Origin: Xanthomonas bromi | GTDB taxonomy: Bacteria; Pseudomonadota; Gammaproteobacteria; Xanthomonadales; Xanthomonadaceae | Direction of reading: 5' to 3' | Assembly (NCBI RefSeq): GCF_900092025.1 | Contig: NZ_FLTX01000003.1 | Span: forward strand, 1 to 64,000 | DNA length: 64,000 bases | In this document: positions 8,554-18,348 of the stretch, piece by piece | How the letters are laid out: each line of letters opens with the position of its first letter | Position numbering within the stretch: the stretch's first letter is position 1 | Notes under the pieces: generated by a model | Databases searched by the model: none | What the model saw: only the letters and a program-made list of their open reading frames with translations | What the model was told of the DNA's origin: nothing | Position numbers and translations under genes: made by a program

Positions 8554-11214
8554 ATGTCCGACGCCCGCACCCAGCAAGCCGATGCCTTGATTGGCGAATT
8601 ACAGCGCGAACACGGTGGGCGGTTGACGGTCTTCCTGGGTGCCGCACCCGGGGTGGGCAAGACCTACGCCATGTTGTCGCGGGCGCGCGAGCGCCTGCGA
8701 CAGGGCATGGATGTGGTCGCCGGCGTGGTGGAAACGCACGGGCGCAGTGAAACCGCTGCGTTGCTGGAGGGATTGCCGCTGCTACCGCGCGCCCGCGTGA
8801 GTTACCAGGGCCGCATGCTGGAAGAACTCGATCTGGATGCGCTGCTGGCACGCAAACCGCGGCTGGCCTTGATCGACGAACTGGCCCACCGCAACGTGCC
8901 GGGCAGTCGCCACGAGCGGCGCTGGCAGGACATTGTGGAGTTGCTCGATGCCGGCATCGATGTCTACACCACGGTCAACATCCAGCACCTGGAAAGTCTC
9001 AACGACATCGTGCTGCGCATCACCGGCGTGCGCGTGTCCGAGACCGTGCCCGACGCCGTCTTCGACCGCCTGCGCGACATCGTGCTGGTGGATCTGCCGC
9101 CACGCGAACTGATCGAGCGCCTGCAGCAGGGCAAGGTGTATCTGCCCGAGCAGGCCACGCAGGCGTTGCAGGCGTTTTTCTCGCCATCCAACCTCACCGC
9201 GCTACGCGAGCTGGCGATGCAGACCGCCGCCGATCGCGTCGACAGCGATCTGCGCGACACCCAGGCCGCGCGCGGCTTGCCCGGCACCGCCGCGTTGCGG
9301 CGCCGCGTCGTGGTCGCCATCGATGGTCGTGGCAGCTCGGATTATCTGGTGCGCGTGGCGCGGCGCTTGTCGGAGCGGCGCGATGCACCATGGACGGTGG
9401 TCACCGTGCAGACCCGCACCGTCACCGATGCCGCCTGGCAGCTGGAAATCGACCGCGCGTTCGCCTTGACGCGCCGGTTGGGGGGCGACACCGCACTGCT
9501 GCACGGTACCAACGTCGCCGATGCCTTGCTGGATTTCGCTTCGCAAAATGGCATCTCCACCCTGGTGCTGGGGCGCACCCGCGAACGTCCGCTGGCGCGC
9601 ATGTTCAATCGCACCCTGACCCAGCAGTTGCTGCAGCGTGGCGCGCATTACGAACTGGTCATCGTCAGCTCCGCCGATGCGCGCGCACGTGCGCGCCAGC
9701 GCTGGCGCCACCCGCGCCAGTGGCTGCAGCGGTACGACATGGCGTTCGCTGCGATCGCCGCGGCCGGTGCGGTGGGTGTGGCGTGGTTGCTGCAACGCTG
9801 GACCGACATCGACGACCTGTCGATGGTGTTCATCGTCGCGGTGGTGCTGGTGGCCTCGCGCACGCGCATGGCCGCTGCGGTGGTCGCCGCGTTGCTGAGT
9901 TTTGTCGCCTACAACTTCTTCTTCATCGAACCGCGTTTCACCTTGCAGATCAGCGCGCGCCAGGGCGTGGTGACGGTGTGCATGTTCCTGCTCGCCGCGC
10001 TGGTTGCCGGCCGGCTGGCCTCCCGCCTGCGCAGCCAGGTATTGGCCTTGCGCGCGGCCAATGCGCACGCCAACGCCTTGCAGGCGCTGGCTCGCCAGCT
10101 CAGCACCGCTGCCGATCTCGGTCAGGTACTGGAAGCCGGCCGTCGCGCGCTGACCACCGCGCTGGATGCTGACGTCTGGCTGCGCCTGGAGCAACGTGAA
10201 AGCGATGCTCCTACCAGCTTCGGTGCACTCGATCGCAGCGCCGCCGACTGGACCCAGCGGCACGGTCAGCCGGCCGGCCGCTTCACCGATACCTTGGCCG
10301 GGGCGCAGTGGTGGTGCCTGCCGGTACGCCACGAGCGCGGCACCCTGGGCGTGGCCGCGCTGCGCTTTCGCCAAGGCGTGCAACGGCCCGGTCTGGAACA
10401 ACGCCGCCTGGCTGAAGCGATGGTGGAAGACATTGGGCAGGCCGCGTTGCGCACGCGCCTGGTCGCCGATCTGGAAGGCGCGCGCGTCAGCGGCGAAACC
10501 GAGCGCCTGCGTTCGGCGCTGTTGTCGTCGGTCTCGCACGATCTGCGCTCGCCGCTGGCCTCGATGATCGGCTCGGCCAGTAGTCTGGCCAGCTACGGCG
10601 ATGCGATGGACGCGCACGACCGCCACAGCCTGCTCGACACCATCCAGCTCGAAGGCGAGCGGCTCGATCGCTACATCCAGAACCTGCTCGATATGACCCG
10701 GCTCGGCCACACCGGGCTGACCTTGAATCGCGACTGGATCGGCGTGGACGAATTGCTCGGCTCGGCCACGCGCCGCCTGCAGCGCTACCAGCCGGAGGTG
10801 CGCCTGCAACTGGACCTGGCGGCCGACCTGCCGGCGATCTGGGTGCACCCGGCGCTGGTCGAACAAGCCATCTTCAACGTGCTGGAAAATGCGGCGAAAT
10901 TTTCACCCGCCGACGCGGCGGTGACCGTGCACGCGCAGCTGCGTGCCGGCGCGCTGCAGATCGACATCGGCGACCAGGGCCCGGGCATTCCCGAAGACGA
11001 GCGCGCGCGCATCTTCGACATGTTCTACAGCGTGGAGCGCGGCGACCGTGGGCGCAACGGCACCGGGTTGGGCCTGGCCATCTGCCAGGGCATGATCGGC
11101 GCGCACGGCGGTAGCGTGCAAGCATTGGCAGGCGCGGATGGTCACGGCACCACAATCCGCATTACGCTGCCACTGCTCGTTCCCGCCGCGCCACCTCGCC
11201 CCGATGCCGACTGA
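8554..11214 (+). CDS. kdpD: KdpD, sensor histidine kinase for potassium or turgor
   Basis: Predicted 886-residue membrane sensor kinase. Order: N-terminal KdpD domain with Walker A (GAAPGVGKTY, ~residues 28-37), a universal-stress-like domain (~250-370), four closely spaced membrane helices (~395-500), a GAF-like stretch, the HisKA box SHDLRSP with His near residue 662, and an ATPase domain with N box (NVLENAAKF) and G boxes (DQGPGIP, GTGLGLAI). It phosphorylates KdpE. The start lies directly after the inverted arm of the spacer repeat, and its stop overlaps the kdpE start. Confidence 0.97.
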   Translation: MSDARTQQADALIGELQREHGGRLTVFLGAAPGVGKTYAMLSRARERLRQGMDVVAGVVETHGRSETAALLEGLPLLPRARVSYQGRMLEELDLDALLARKPRLALIDELAHRNVPGSRHERRWQDIVELLDAGIDVYTTVNIQHLESLNDIVLRITGVRVSETVPDAVFDRLRDIVLVDLPPRELIERLQQGKVYLPEQATQALQAFFSPSNLTALRELAMQTAADRVDSDLRDTQAARGLPGTAALRRRVVVAIDGRGSSDYLVRVARRLSERRDAPWTVVTVQTRTVTDAAWQLEIDRAFALTRRLGGDTALLHGTNVADALLDFASQNGISTLVLGRTRERPLARMFNRTLTQQLLQRGAHYELVIVSSADARARARQRWRHPRQWLQRYDMAFAAIAAAGAVGVAWLLQRWTDIDDLSMVFIVAVVLVASRTRMAAAVVAALLSFVAYNFFFIEPRFTLQISARQGVVTVCMFLLAALVAGRLASRLRSQVLALRAANAHANALQALARQLSTAADLGQVLEAGRRALTTALDADVWLRLEQRESDAPTSFGALDRSAADWTQRHGQPAGRFTDTLAGAQWWCLPVRHERGTLGVAALRFRQGVQRPGLEQRRLAEAMVEDIGQAALRTRLVADLEGARVSGETERLRSALLSSVSHDLRSPLASMIGSASSLASYGDAMDAHDRHSLLDTIQLEGERLDRYIQNLLDMTRLGHTGLTLNRDWIGVDELLGSATRRLQRYQPEVRLQLDLAADLPAIWVHPALVEQAIFNVLENAAKFSPADAAVTVHAQLRAGALQIDIGDQGPGIPEDERARIFDMFYSVERGDRGRNGTGLGLAICQGMIGAHGGSVQALAGADGHGTTIRITLPLLVPAAPPRPDAD

Positions 11215-11920
11215 CCTCACTGCCATCCCGCCCGCCCGTGTGCTGATCGTCGACGACGAACCGCAGATCCGCCGTTTTCTCGACATCAGCCTGCGTGCGC
11301 AGGGCTACCGCGTGCTGCAGGCCGGCACCGCGGAAGAGGGTCTGGCCATGCTGGCCGGGCAGGGCGCCGAACTGGTGGTGCTGGACATCGGGCTGCCCGA
11401 CCGCGACGGCCACGAAGTGCTGCGCGAGATCCGCCAGTGGTCCAACGTGCCGGTGATCATGCTCACCGTGCGCGCCGGCGAAACCGAGAAGGTCGCCGCG
11501 CTCGATGCCGGCGCCAACGATTACGTCACCAAACCCTTCGGCGTGCAGGAATTGATGGCCCGCATCCGCTCGCTGCTGCGTCAGGCGGGCGCCGGGAGCA
11601 CGGTGGAAGAAAGCGTATTCGACGACGGCCGCCTGCATATCCACCTGGGCCTGCGCGAAGTCACCCTCAACGGCGAAGCCGTGCCGCTGAGCCGCAAGGA
11701 ATACGCCTTGCTCGCGCTGCTGCTCAAGCATGCCGGTCGCGTGGTCACCCAGCCGCAATTGCTGCGCGAAGTGTGGGGTCCCACCCACGAAGAAGACACC
11801 CACTACCTGCGCATCCTGGTCGGCAAACTGCGCCAGAAGCTGCACGACGATGCCGCCGACCCGCATTACATCGTCACCGAACCGGGCGTGGGGCTGCGGT
11901 TTATCGGCGTGGCGCGCTGA
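11204..11920 (+). CDS. kdpE: KdpE, response regulator of the kdp operon
   Basis: Predicted 238-residue OmpR-family regulator. The receiver domain has the DDE acidic pair near residues 18-20, phospho-acceptor Asp in VLDIGLPD near residue 61, and Lys in the VTKPFG segment. The C-terminal winged helix is visible as LSRKEYALL and the THYLRILVGKLRQKL recognition region. I chose the ATG at 11204, which overlaps the end of kdpD by 11 bases. The likely target is the TTTATG-N5-TTTACG site upstream of kdpF. Confidence 0.96.
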   Translation: MPTDLTAIPPARVLIVDDEPQIRRFLDISLRAQGYRVLQAGTAEEGLAMLAGQGAELVVLDIGLPDRDGHEVLREIRQWSNVPVIMLTVRAGETEKVAALDAGANDYVTKPFGVQELMARIRSLLRQAGAGSTVEESVFDDGRLHIHLGLREVTLNGEAVPLSRKEYALLALLLKHAGRVVTQPQLLREVWGPTHEEDTHYLRILVGKLRQKLHDDAADPHYIVTEPGVGLRFIGVAR

Positions 11921-12033
11921 GCTCGATAGCCTGCAGGTTGGATTACCTTCATTCGGTAGAAGTGCACCCGCCAGGCAAGTGGTTGCGAATGGATTGGCGA
12001 GCAGCTCGGGCAACACCAGACTCGTGTCACAAT

Positions 12034-13518
12034 CTATCCGATCACCGGTCCCTGGTGTTGCGGTTCCTGTGTTTGCTCCAGTTGTATTTTCTGCTGCTGA
12101 GTTAACTGTTCTTGTTGGAGGTCCAGACCACGCTGGACCGACACTTCGATCGGGGTATTGATCGCCACCTCGGTTTCCACATGAGCTCGCATGTGCGCAG
12201 GGTTGCTAGGACTGCCCTGTACTGCGAAGAAATGATGTCCAGCCTGCAGTGATGGCGTGGCCGTGCTGAGCATTACGTGATCCACACGTGTGAGACCGTT
12301 TGCCATTGCCTCGGTCGCCAGACATGCCGCCGCCCGATCGCTGCGTTCATCTGGTGATCTCCCCAATGATTGGTCCAATGCATGAACGCGTTCTACGCAT
12401 TGCGCGAATATTGGCGGCAAGGCTGGCGAATCGAGGGTCAGTAGTGCAGGTGGCCCAAAAGGGTGGGCTCCCTGGTGGTAGATGGGGTCGGTTCGTTCCA
12501 GTGCTGAAGCCCAAGATCTGCCATCCCAGGTGTGCATTTCCCCGGAGGGATCAGTCACCGATAAGTGGCCTTGACGATCAACTCTAACCTGAGAGATTTC
12601 AGCTCTGGCAAGTTCGTTTACACCGGTAATCACTAGCGGCGGTCCAGCTGTTTCGGCATCCATCCTTCCAAGAATGCGCGCCCCATTTACTGGATCGCGC
12701 AACATGGCGTCGAAAAGCTGCAAGCTGGGTTCGCTGTTGAATCCTCTGGCCAAGGCCGGGTTGTTGGCATCCCTGACCTGGGTCCTCCACTCTCCGCTGC
12801 CTGGTTCGTTTCCAAGTTCCAACGCGTTGACGAGGCTAACGCCCTTGACTGTCGCATCGCGCCCAGATGTGATCGCGGCGCGAGCTGCGGGATTCAATCC
12901 GTCGATTCCTTGGTTTCCGATCCACTCGCGCACGCCGTCGGACGTCATGCCCGCGGACTGCTGCAGCGTTTCGACAAGCAACGCTCCACGCGCCTGATTC
13001 TGGTTGTAAAGTTTGCTGGTGACAGCAACGATCTCAGCGGCTTCGTCCGGGTGTGTCCCGTTGAGATCCCGCAGCCATCCTATTTCTGACAAAGGCTGTC
13101 CCACGGCCTGCCATTTGCGCTCTACCTGCTGAACATTCAGGTCTTGCACAAAGATGCGCCCGTCATCAGACCTGAGAAATTCGTTGAGACGATCCTGCTC
13201 TCTAGCTGAAAGGTCGTTACCCACTTGGCCGTGTGTCTGTAGTCGACGTAACAGGTCTGTCTGCTATGTTTGGGTGAAGCGTTGGTCGGTTGGCGCCCAC
13301 TCCGAATAACGCCGAAGCATCTCCGCCGCAGCTTCACCGCGCCCAGGTTGGCCGAAGTCCCATTGCATGATGCCTACCGACCAGCCTGAGTTTCCCGTGC
13401 TGTGTTGTAAGGCGTATGCAGCACCGAGATTTACTTCGCTGGCACGTCCAACAGCGTTGTAAGCAAGAACTTCGAAGCTCTGACGGCTGAGCGCATCGTA
13501 TCTATAATTCTGTGCCAT
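12034..13518 (-). pseudogene. T4SS antibacterial effector (X-Tfe, XVIPCD tail) interrupted by one amber codon
   Basis: A continuous 494-codon frame broken only by TAG at 13264-13266 (after residue 84). Both halves are in the same frame and the codons between the stop and the next possible start (GTG at 13224) read as normal protein, so this is one gene with a nonsense change, probably CAG to TAG. The first 84 residues hold a segment (SGWSVGIMQWDFGQPG) that looks like a lysozyme- or transglycosylase-type peptidoglycan-binding fold. The last ~120 residues fit the Xanthomonas VirD4-interacting domain (RVDHVMLS, HHFFAVQG, NTPIEVSVQRG) with the typical glutamine-rich tail. Such effectors are injected into rival bacteria by the X-T4SS. 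The start lies 9 bases after the lipoprotein gene. A sequencing error or stop-codon readthrough are alternatives. Confidence 0.75.
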
Positions 13519-13527
13519 GACTGGACC

Positions 13528-14091
13528 CTATGGGATGGATTTTGCGAGTTGCTCCAGTTGCTCGATACGTGAGCGTGTGATGCTCATCTTGCATGCTGCC
13601 GATAGCGCATCCTGCTCGTTACGAGACATTCCCTGCACCAACGGCTCGGCTTGGCAATAGGTGTCGCGATACGTTCGCCAAGCATTGGCGGATGCCGAGA
13701 AGTCCTTTTCGAGGTCATTGAGATACGCTGGGTCGTCGGCGGTGTAGCTGGCGTAACTTGCCCGTGCCTTGCTGATGATCTTTTTCTCGGCTGCAGCCAT
13801 TTCGTCGTTGATGGTACGTGCTTGCTGCAGTGCAAGGCAGGAGGAGCCTAATGCTTCGCACTCCTTTGCCGGTAATGCCAACAAACAGGCTTCTCTATCT
13901 TTGGCTGCAGCAACGCGTGAGCAATCTATCTTGACCTTTGATGGCGTCACTGACTTGTCTTGAGCGGCGGCGTTGACATCTGGCGATGGGCAGCCAGTCA
14001 ATGCCGATAGTAATAATATTCCCAACCATAGGCGTGTGATTCTTCCATAGATCGCGGAAAGTCTCTCTGGTTGCTTTTTTACCGTGATCAT
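13528..14091 (-). CDS. LprI-like lipoprotein, candidate immunity protein for the adjacent T4SS effector
   Basis: Predicted 187-residue lipoprotein with an N-terminal hydrophobic segment ending in the lipobox LTGC (Cys near residue 33). The mature part has several Cys residues and an LprI/DUF1311-like C-terminal region with the pattern W-x-x-Y-R-D-x-Y-C. LprI proteins are known as periplasmic lysozyme inhibitors. X-T4SS immunity proteins are typically periplasmic lipoproteins encoded beside their effectors, and this gene directly precedes the effector on the same strand. That it neutralises a peptidoglycan-cleaving effector is inference from context and family. Confidence 0.75.
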   Translation of the reverse strand: MITVKKQPERLSAIYGRITRLWLGILLLSALTGCPSPDVNAAAQDKSVTPSKVKIDCSRVAAAKDREACLLALPAKECEALGSSCLALQQARTINDEMAAAEKKIISKARASYASYTADDPAYLNDLEKDFSASANAWRTYRDTYCQAEPLVQGMSRNEQDALSAACKMSITRSRIEQLEQLAKSIP

Positions 14092-14211
14092 TCGAGATCC
14101 GCCCTACTTGCCTGATTTGGATGATCAAGCTATCCATATAAGCCTGATTTAATCAAGTGGCTGCCGCGCTATGACGGTGAGATTATGTAATGAAGGGTGC
14201 TCATCATTTAC

Positions 14212-15597
14212 TCATGCAGGCGGCAGCAGTTTGCCCGGATTCAAGATCCCATCCGGGTCAAGTGCGGCCTTGATCGCACGCATCGCGGCCAGCGTGGCCG
14301 GGTTGAAGGCCTGGGTCATGAAATCGCGCTTGGCCACGCCGATACCATGTTCGCCGGAGAGCGTGCCTTCCAGCGCCAGCACCAGCGTAAACAGACGTGG
14401 CAGCGCTGCATGTGCGCGTGCGTCTTCGTCGGCATCGGCCGGGTCGTACATGATGTTGACGTGCAGGTTGCCGTTGCCGGCGTGGCCGAAGGCGACGATG
14501 GGCAGTGCGAATTCCGTGGCGAGCGCTTCCACGCCGGCCATCAGTTCGGGAATGCGCGAGACCGGTACCACCACGTCTTCGTTGATCTTGCCGGGCTTGA
14601 TGGTACGCAAGGCCGGCGACAGGGCGCGGCGCGCGGCCCATAACTTGTCGCGCGCACTGCCGTCTGCGGCGATGTCCAGACTCAACACGCCCTCGCCATC
14701 GGCCGCGTCATGCAGCGCCTGCAAGGCATAGGGTAGGGTGTCGTGATCGCCGTCGGCTTCGATCAACAGCATTGCGCCGGCGTCGGGCACATCGCTGCCG
14801 TTGCGGCGCAGTAGTGCAATCGCGCTGGCATCCATGAATTCCAGCATGGTCGGCGTGGTGGGCTGCGCCATCACCCGCGACACGGCCGCGGCCGCGCTTG
14901 ATGCATCGCGATACAGCGCGCGCAAACCGGCTTGTGCGATCGCACGTGGGGTCAGCTTCAAGGTCGCTTCGACGATGATCGCCAGGGTGCCTTCGCTGCC
15001 GACCAACAGATGCGTGAGGTCGTAGCCGGTGGAATTTTTGGTGTAAGCGCCGCCGCAGCGGATGACATCGCCGGTGCCGGTCACTGCCACCAGGCCAAGG
15101 ACGTTGTCGCGGGTAGCGCCGTATTTCACCGCGCGCGGGCCGCCGGCATTGGTGGATAAATTGCCGCCGATACTGCAGATCTCCGCACTGGACGGATCCG
15201 GTGGCCAGAACAATCCATGCGGCTGCAGCGCCTGTTGCAGGTCGCCATTGAGCAGGCCCGGCTGCACCACTGCGCAGCGGTCTTCCGGGCGCAGCGCAAC
15301 GATGCGATTCATGCGTGCCATCGACACCACCACGCCGCCGGAAAACGGCACTGCCGCGCCGGTGGTGCCGGTGCCGGCGCCGCGCGCCACGATCGGCACG
15401 CCGTGCGCACGGCAGGCCTGCACGATCGCCACCACCTCATCGGTATCGCGCGGCAAGGCAACGGCAGCAGGCAGTGCCCAGCGGCGGGAATCGTCTTCGC
15501 CATACCGGCGGCGCGCATCGTCGCCGGTCAACCAGCCATCGGCACCGAGGCGCGCGGACAACAGCTCGGTCAGTGCGGCGGGAAGTACATCGGTCAT
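14212..15597 (-). CDS. FAD-linked 2-hydroxyacid (D-lactate/glycolate-type) dehydrogenase
   Basis: Predicted 461-residue flavoprotein. The N-terminal FAD-binding PCMH domain has the motif VARGAGTGTTGAAVP and IGGNLSTNAGG. The C-terminal FAD-oxidase domain has GHAGNGNLHVN and SGEHGIG, the usual signature of GlcD and D-lactate dehydrogenases (cytochrome). It oxidises a 2-hydroxyacid to the 2-oxoacid and feeds electrons to the respiratory chain; D-lactate is the best guess but glycolate or 2-hydroxyglutarate cannot be excluded. The start at 15597 (MTDVLP) overlaps the upstream membrane-protein gene by four bases (ATGA), so they are probably co-translated. Confidence 0.9.
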   Translation of the reverse strand: MTDVLPAALTELLSARLGADGWLTGDDARRRYGEDDSRRWALPAAVALPRDTDEVVAIVQACRAHGVPIVARGAGTGTTGAAVPFSGGVVVSMARMNRIVALRPEDRCAVVQPGLLNGDLQQALQPHGLFWPPDPSSAEICSIGGNLSTNAGGPRAVKYGATRDNVLGLVAVTGTGDVIRCGGAYTKNSTGYDLTHLLVGSEGTLAIIVEATLKLTPRAIAQAGLRALYRDASSAAAAVSRVMAQPTTPTMLEFMDASAIALLRRNGSDVPDAGAMLLIEADGDHDTLPYALQALHDAADGEGVLSLDIAADGSARDKLWAARRALSPALRTIKPGKINEDVVVPVSRIPELMAGVEALATEFALPIVAFGHAGNGNLHVNIMYDPADADEDARAHAALPRLFTLVLALEGTLSGEHGIGVAKRDFMTQAFNPATLAAMRAIKAALDPDGILNPGKLLPPA

Positions 15598-16133
15598 TGC
15601 GGGTGATCCTGTGGTGCGGCGCGCTGGATGCATTTCCATCCCAGCACTGCGGCGGTGAGCGGCAACCAGACCCAGCGCAGCTCGGAGAGCAGCGTGGTCA
15701 GGCCGCGCGCGTTGAAGAAACCATTGGCGAAGGGCGACACGCGGATCGGCCGCCACGGGGCGAACCCGCGTGCCTCGCTCCAAGGCCACGCCAGTGCAAC
15801 GCCCAGGCCGCCGGAGGTCATCGCATCCAGCAGCGGATGCGATGCGACACAAACGAACAGGAACGCTGCTGCCTGCAGTGCGTCCGCACGCAACAGGCGA
15901 TGCGCAACATTGCCCAGCAGCGCGATCACCGTGGCGAACAGCAACGAGTGGCTGGCACCGCGATGGCCGAACGCATCGGCGTCGGGAATCTGCAGTGCGA
16001 ACGCCAGCACATCGGCATCCGGCAACATCGCCGCCGCACAGCCAGCAGCGAGCAGGCGCGGCGAGATGCGGCCGCGTTCACTGGCGCACCAGAGCGCCAG
16101 CGGCACGGCAGCGTGGGTCATGATGGTTGGCAT
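15594..16133 (-). CDS. YdjM/DUF457-like membrane-bound metal-dependent hydrolase
   Basis: About 179 residues from ATG at 16133; ATG at 16121 (MTHAAVP) is an equally good start. It has several hydrophobic helices and conserved polar motifs DADVLAF, HRGASHSL and SHPLLDAM, typical of the YdjM family of membrane proteins predicted to be metal-dependent hydrolases. The true substrate is unknown; some relatives act on lipids or respond to DNA damage. It overlaps the FAD-dehydrogenase gene downstream by four bases. Confidence 0.82.
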   Translation of the reverse strand: MPTIMTHAAVPLALWCASERGRISPRLLAAGCAAAMLPDADVLAFALQIPDADAFGHRGASHSLLFATVIALLGNVAHRLLRADALQAAAFLFVCVASHPLLDAMTSGGLGVALAWPWSEARGFAPWRPIRVSPFANGFFNARGLTTLLSELRWVWLPLTAAVLGWKCIQRAAPQDHPQ

Positions 16134-16162
16134 CGGAACGTCGGTATGAGCGTCGGTGGCGG

Positions 16163-16531
16163 TCAGCAGTCGTCGGCGCGGAACGCGTCGCGGATCCAGT
16201 GCAATACCGGCGGTTCGCCGCTGGCATCGACCACATCGAAGCGACACGGTAGCGACGCCAGTGCGGGGTGAGCGCCAAGAAACAATTGCGCGGCCAGCAC
16301 CAGTTTGCGGCGCTTGCGCCGGTCCACCGATGCCGCGCCGCCGCCGAAGCGGTCGTCGCGCCGGTAACGTACTTCCACAAACACCAGCGATTGCGCATCG
16401 CGCATGACCAGATCGAGTTCGCCGCTACGGTAGTTGGCATTGCCGACCACAAGCCGCAGCCCGGCCTGCTCCAGCAACGCGCGTGCGGCCGCTTCGACCG
16501 CCGCACCGCGCTGCTGACGCGACGCCGGCAT
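16163..16531 (-). CDS. YraN family protein (UPF0102, endonuclease-like fold)
   Basis: Predicted 122-residue protein. The core GELDLVMRD...LVFVEVRYR reads as the PD-(D/E)XK-like nuclease motif seen in YraN. YraN genes commonly lie next to lpoA/lppC and rsmI, exactly the neighbourhood here. Cellular role is poorly defined; a DNA repair or uptake-linked nuclease is suspected for the family. It begins three bases after the LpoA-like gene ends. Confidence 0.88.
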   Translation of the reverse strand: MPASRQQRGAAVEAAARALLEQAGLRLVVGNANYRSGELDLVMRDAQSLVFVEVRYRRDDRFGGGAASVDRRKRRKLVLAAQLFLGAHPALASLPCRFDVVDASGEPPVLHWIRDAFRADDC

Positions 16532-16534
16532 CCC

Positions 16535-18265
16535 TCAGCGGCCGTCGGCGATCGGAGTCGGGCGGCCACCGTTGAAGGTGGACCAGGCCGGCGTGCGCAG
16601 CACATTGCCGAAACCATCCAGGTGCAAGGTGCCGGTCGCACCGCGCAGGCCGCCATCGGTCCCGGTGGCGAGTTTTTCCAGATACGCACTGATCTTCCAG
16701 GCGTCGTAGCCGAACGCGAACAGGCGTGCGGCCGGGCCGCGCGCGCTGGGCATGGTGCTGGCCACCTGGCTGACCGCCGGCAGGCCGGACACGCCCAGGG
16801 CGGTCCAGGTTTCGCTCGGGTAGACGATGCCATCCAGCGCCAGGTCGTCTTCGACCTTGCCGGTGCCGGCCACCAATTGCGAGGTGCCCACACGCGACTT
16901 GCCGGCGAATCCGGCCAGTGCCAGCTGCGGGGCCAGCGCGCGTGCGGTGTTGCCGCGCACCGCGAGGAACACCGCATCGGCGGTGCCGTAATTGCGCAGC
17001 TGCGCGCTGATGTCGCCCGGCGCATCGGCAACGCTGATGCTGCCGGCCACCGTGCCGCCGCGTTCGGTGAAGCGGTCGCGGAAGGCCTTGATGGTGCGCT
17101 TGCCGTTGTCGTCGCTGGTGCCGACGATCAGCACGTTGCGGCGTTCGCGCGAAAGCAGATATTCGGCGGCCATGATGCCGTCGTCTTCCGGCGCCAGCGA
17201 GAACCCGGCGCTGCCGCTGGGCGGGGCCTTGTTGTCGGTGGGACGGTTGAGTGCCAGCACCGGCACCGCCAGCTGACCGCGCGCGAACAACGCGCTGACT
17301 TCGTCGCGCCCCAATGGGCCGACCACGTAATCCACCCCGGCACCCACGGCCTTGTCGTAGGCGGCATTGGCACCGGCGGCAGTGCCGGCGGTGTCGAAGA
17401 ACTGCACTTCCGGGCGGCGGCGCGTTTCGCCGTAATAGCCGGCCAGCAGGCCATCGCGCACCGGCGCCGAGGCGGTGGCCAGGTTGCCGGTGAGCGGCAA
17501 CAGCACGCCCAGCTTGACCGGCGGGCGATAGCCGTCGCGCTCGGCCGGCGGCCGCTTGCTGGTGTCGAAGCCCCACTGCGCATCGCGCTCGAAGGCGCGC
17601 GGCAGCCCCAGGCCGCGGCTGATCAATGCACGCCCGGCGAAGTTGTACAGCGGGTCGCCGGCCGGCAATGCGGCGGTGCGGCCCTTCAGGGTAGCGTCGT
17701 CCAGCGCGGCCAGCAGACGCACGATGGCGCGCTGGTTCTCGCTGCGCGCGGTGCCGGTCAGGCTGGCATCGGCGCGCGCCCGCGCCTCCGCGGCGCCGAA
17801 CAGGTCGCCGGTGGCTTCCAGCGCGGCGGCGCGGGCGACCAGCCAGCGCGTCTGCAGCGGCTGGGGGAGCCCATGCGGGCTGTCGCCCAGCGCCTGCAAT
17901 GCCTGCGTGCCCTGCTTGTCGATCACCGCCAACTCGCCGGTGAGTAGCCCGAAGCGGGTGCGCTCCTCGCCGCTCAGTTGGCGCGCGTTGACCTGCGCCA
18001 CCAACGTGCGGGCACGCGCATCGTCGCCGGCGTCGTGCCAGCCAAAGGCGGCGGCCGCTAGCAACCGGCTGCGCTGCGCACCGCTGGCACTGGCGGCTTC
18101 GGCTTCCAGCTGCTGCGCGGCTTCGCGCGGCTTGCCCTGGTCCAGCAGCGCCAGCGCCGCGCTCTGCGTAGGCGAGGCGGTCGGTGTGACGCTGCTGGTG
18201 GCGCAACCGGCGGCCAACATCACCATCAGCGAAAGGGTGGAGATCCTTGCAACATGCTTGTTCAT
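16535..18265 (-). CDS. LpoA/LppC-like lipoprotein, penicillin-binding protein activator
   Basis: About 576 residues from ATG at 18265, chosen because GGAT precedes it; ATG at 18277 is the alternative. A lipoprotein signal with lipobox LAAGC opens the protein. The N-terminal part is a TPR-like helical domain (residues ~30-240) and the C-terminal part is a periplasmic-binding-protein-like domain beginning near KLGVLLPLTGNLA. LpoA homologues are outer-membrane lipoproteins that activate PBP1A peptidoglycan synthesis. It is divergent from rsmI and upstream of yraN, the conserved order. Confidence 0.9.
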   Translation of the reverse strand: MNKHVARISTLSLMVMLAAGCATSSVTPTASPTQSAALALLDQGKPREAAQQLEAEAASASGAQRSRLLAAAAFGWHDAGDDARARTLVAQVNARQLSGEERTRFGLLTGELAVIDKQGTQALQALGDSPHGLPQPLQTRWLVARAAALEATGDLFGAAEARARADASLTGTARSENQRAIVRLLAALDDATLKGRTAALPAGDPLYNFAGRALISRGLGLPRAFERDAQWGFDTSKRPPAERDGYRPPVKLGVLLPLTGNLATASAPVRDGLLAGYYGETRRRPEVQFFDTAGTAAGANAAYDKAVGAGVDYVVGPLGRDEVSALFARGQLAVPVLALNRPTDNKAPPSGSAGFSLAPEDDGIMAAEYLLSRERRNVLIVGTSDDNGKRTIKAFRDRFTERGGTVAGSISVADAPGDISAQLRNYGTADAVFLAVRGNTARALAPQLALAGFAGKSRVGTSQLVAGTGKVEDDLALDGIVYPSETWTALGVSGLPAVSQVASTMPSARGPAARLFAFGYDAWKISAYLEKLATGTDGGLRGATGTLHLDGFGNVLRTPAWSTFNGGRPTPIADGR

Positions 18266-18348
18266 TTTCAGATCCATTGGACAGGGGCCGCCAGGGCGGT
18301 CCGTGGAAAACCGCTACGATTCTACTCTTTGCCCCCGGAAAACCGCTG

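Noticed and set aside
13264-13518. A separate 84-residue protein upstream of the T4SS effector
   Set aside because: The following codons after the TAG continue in the same frame as normal protein into the effector, so one interrupted gene is simpler.
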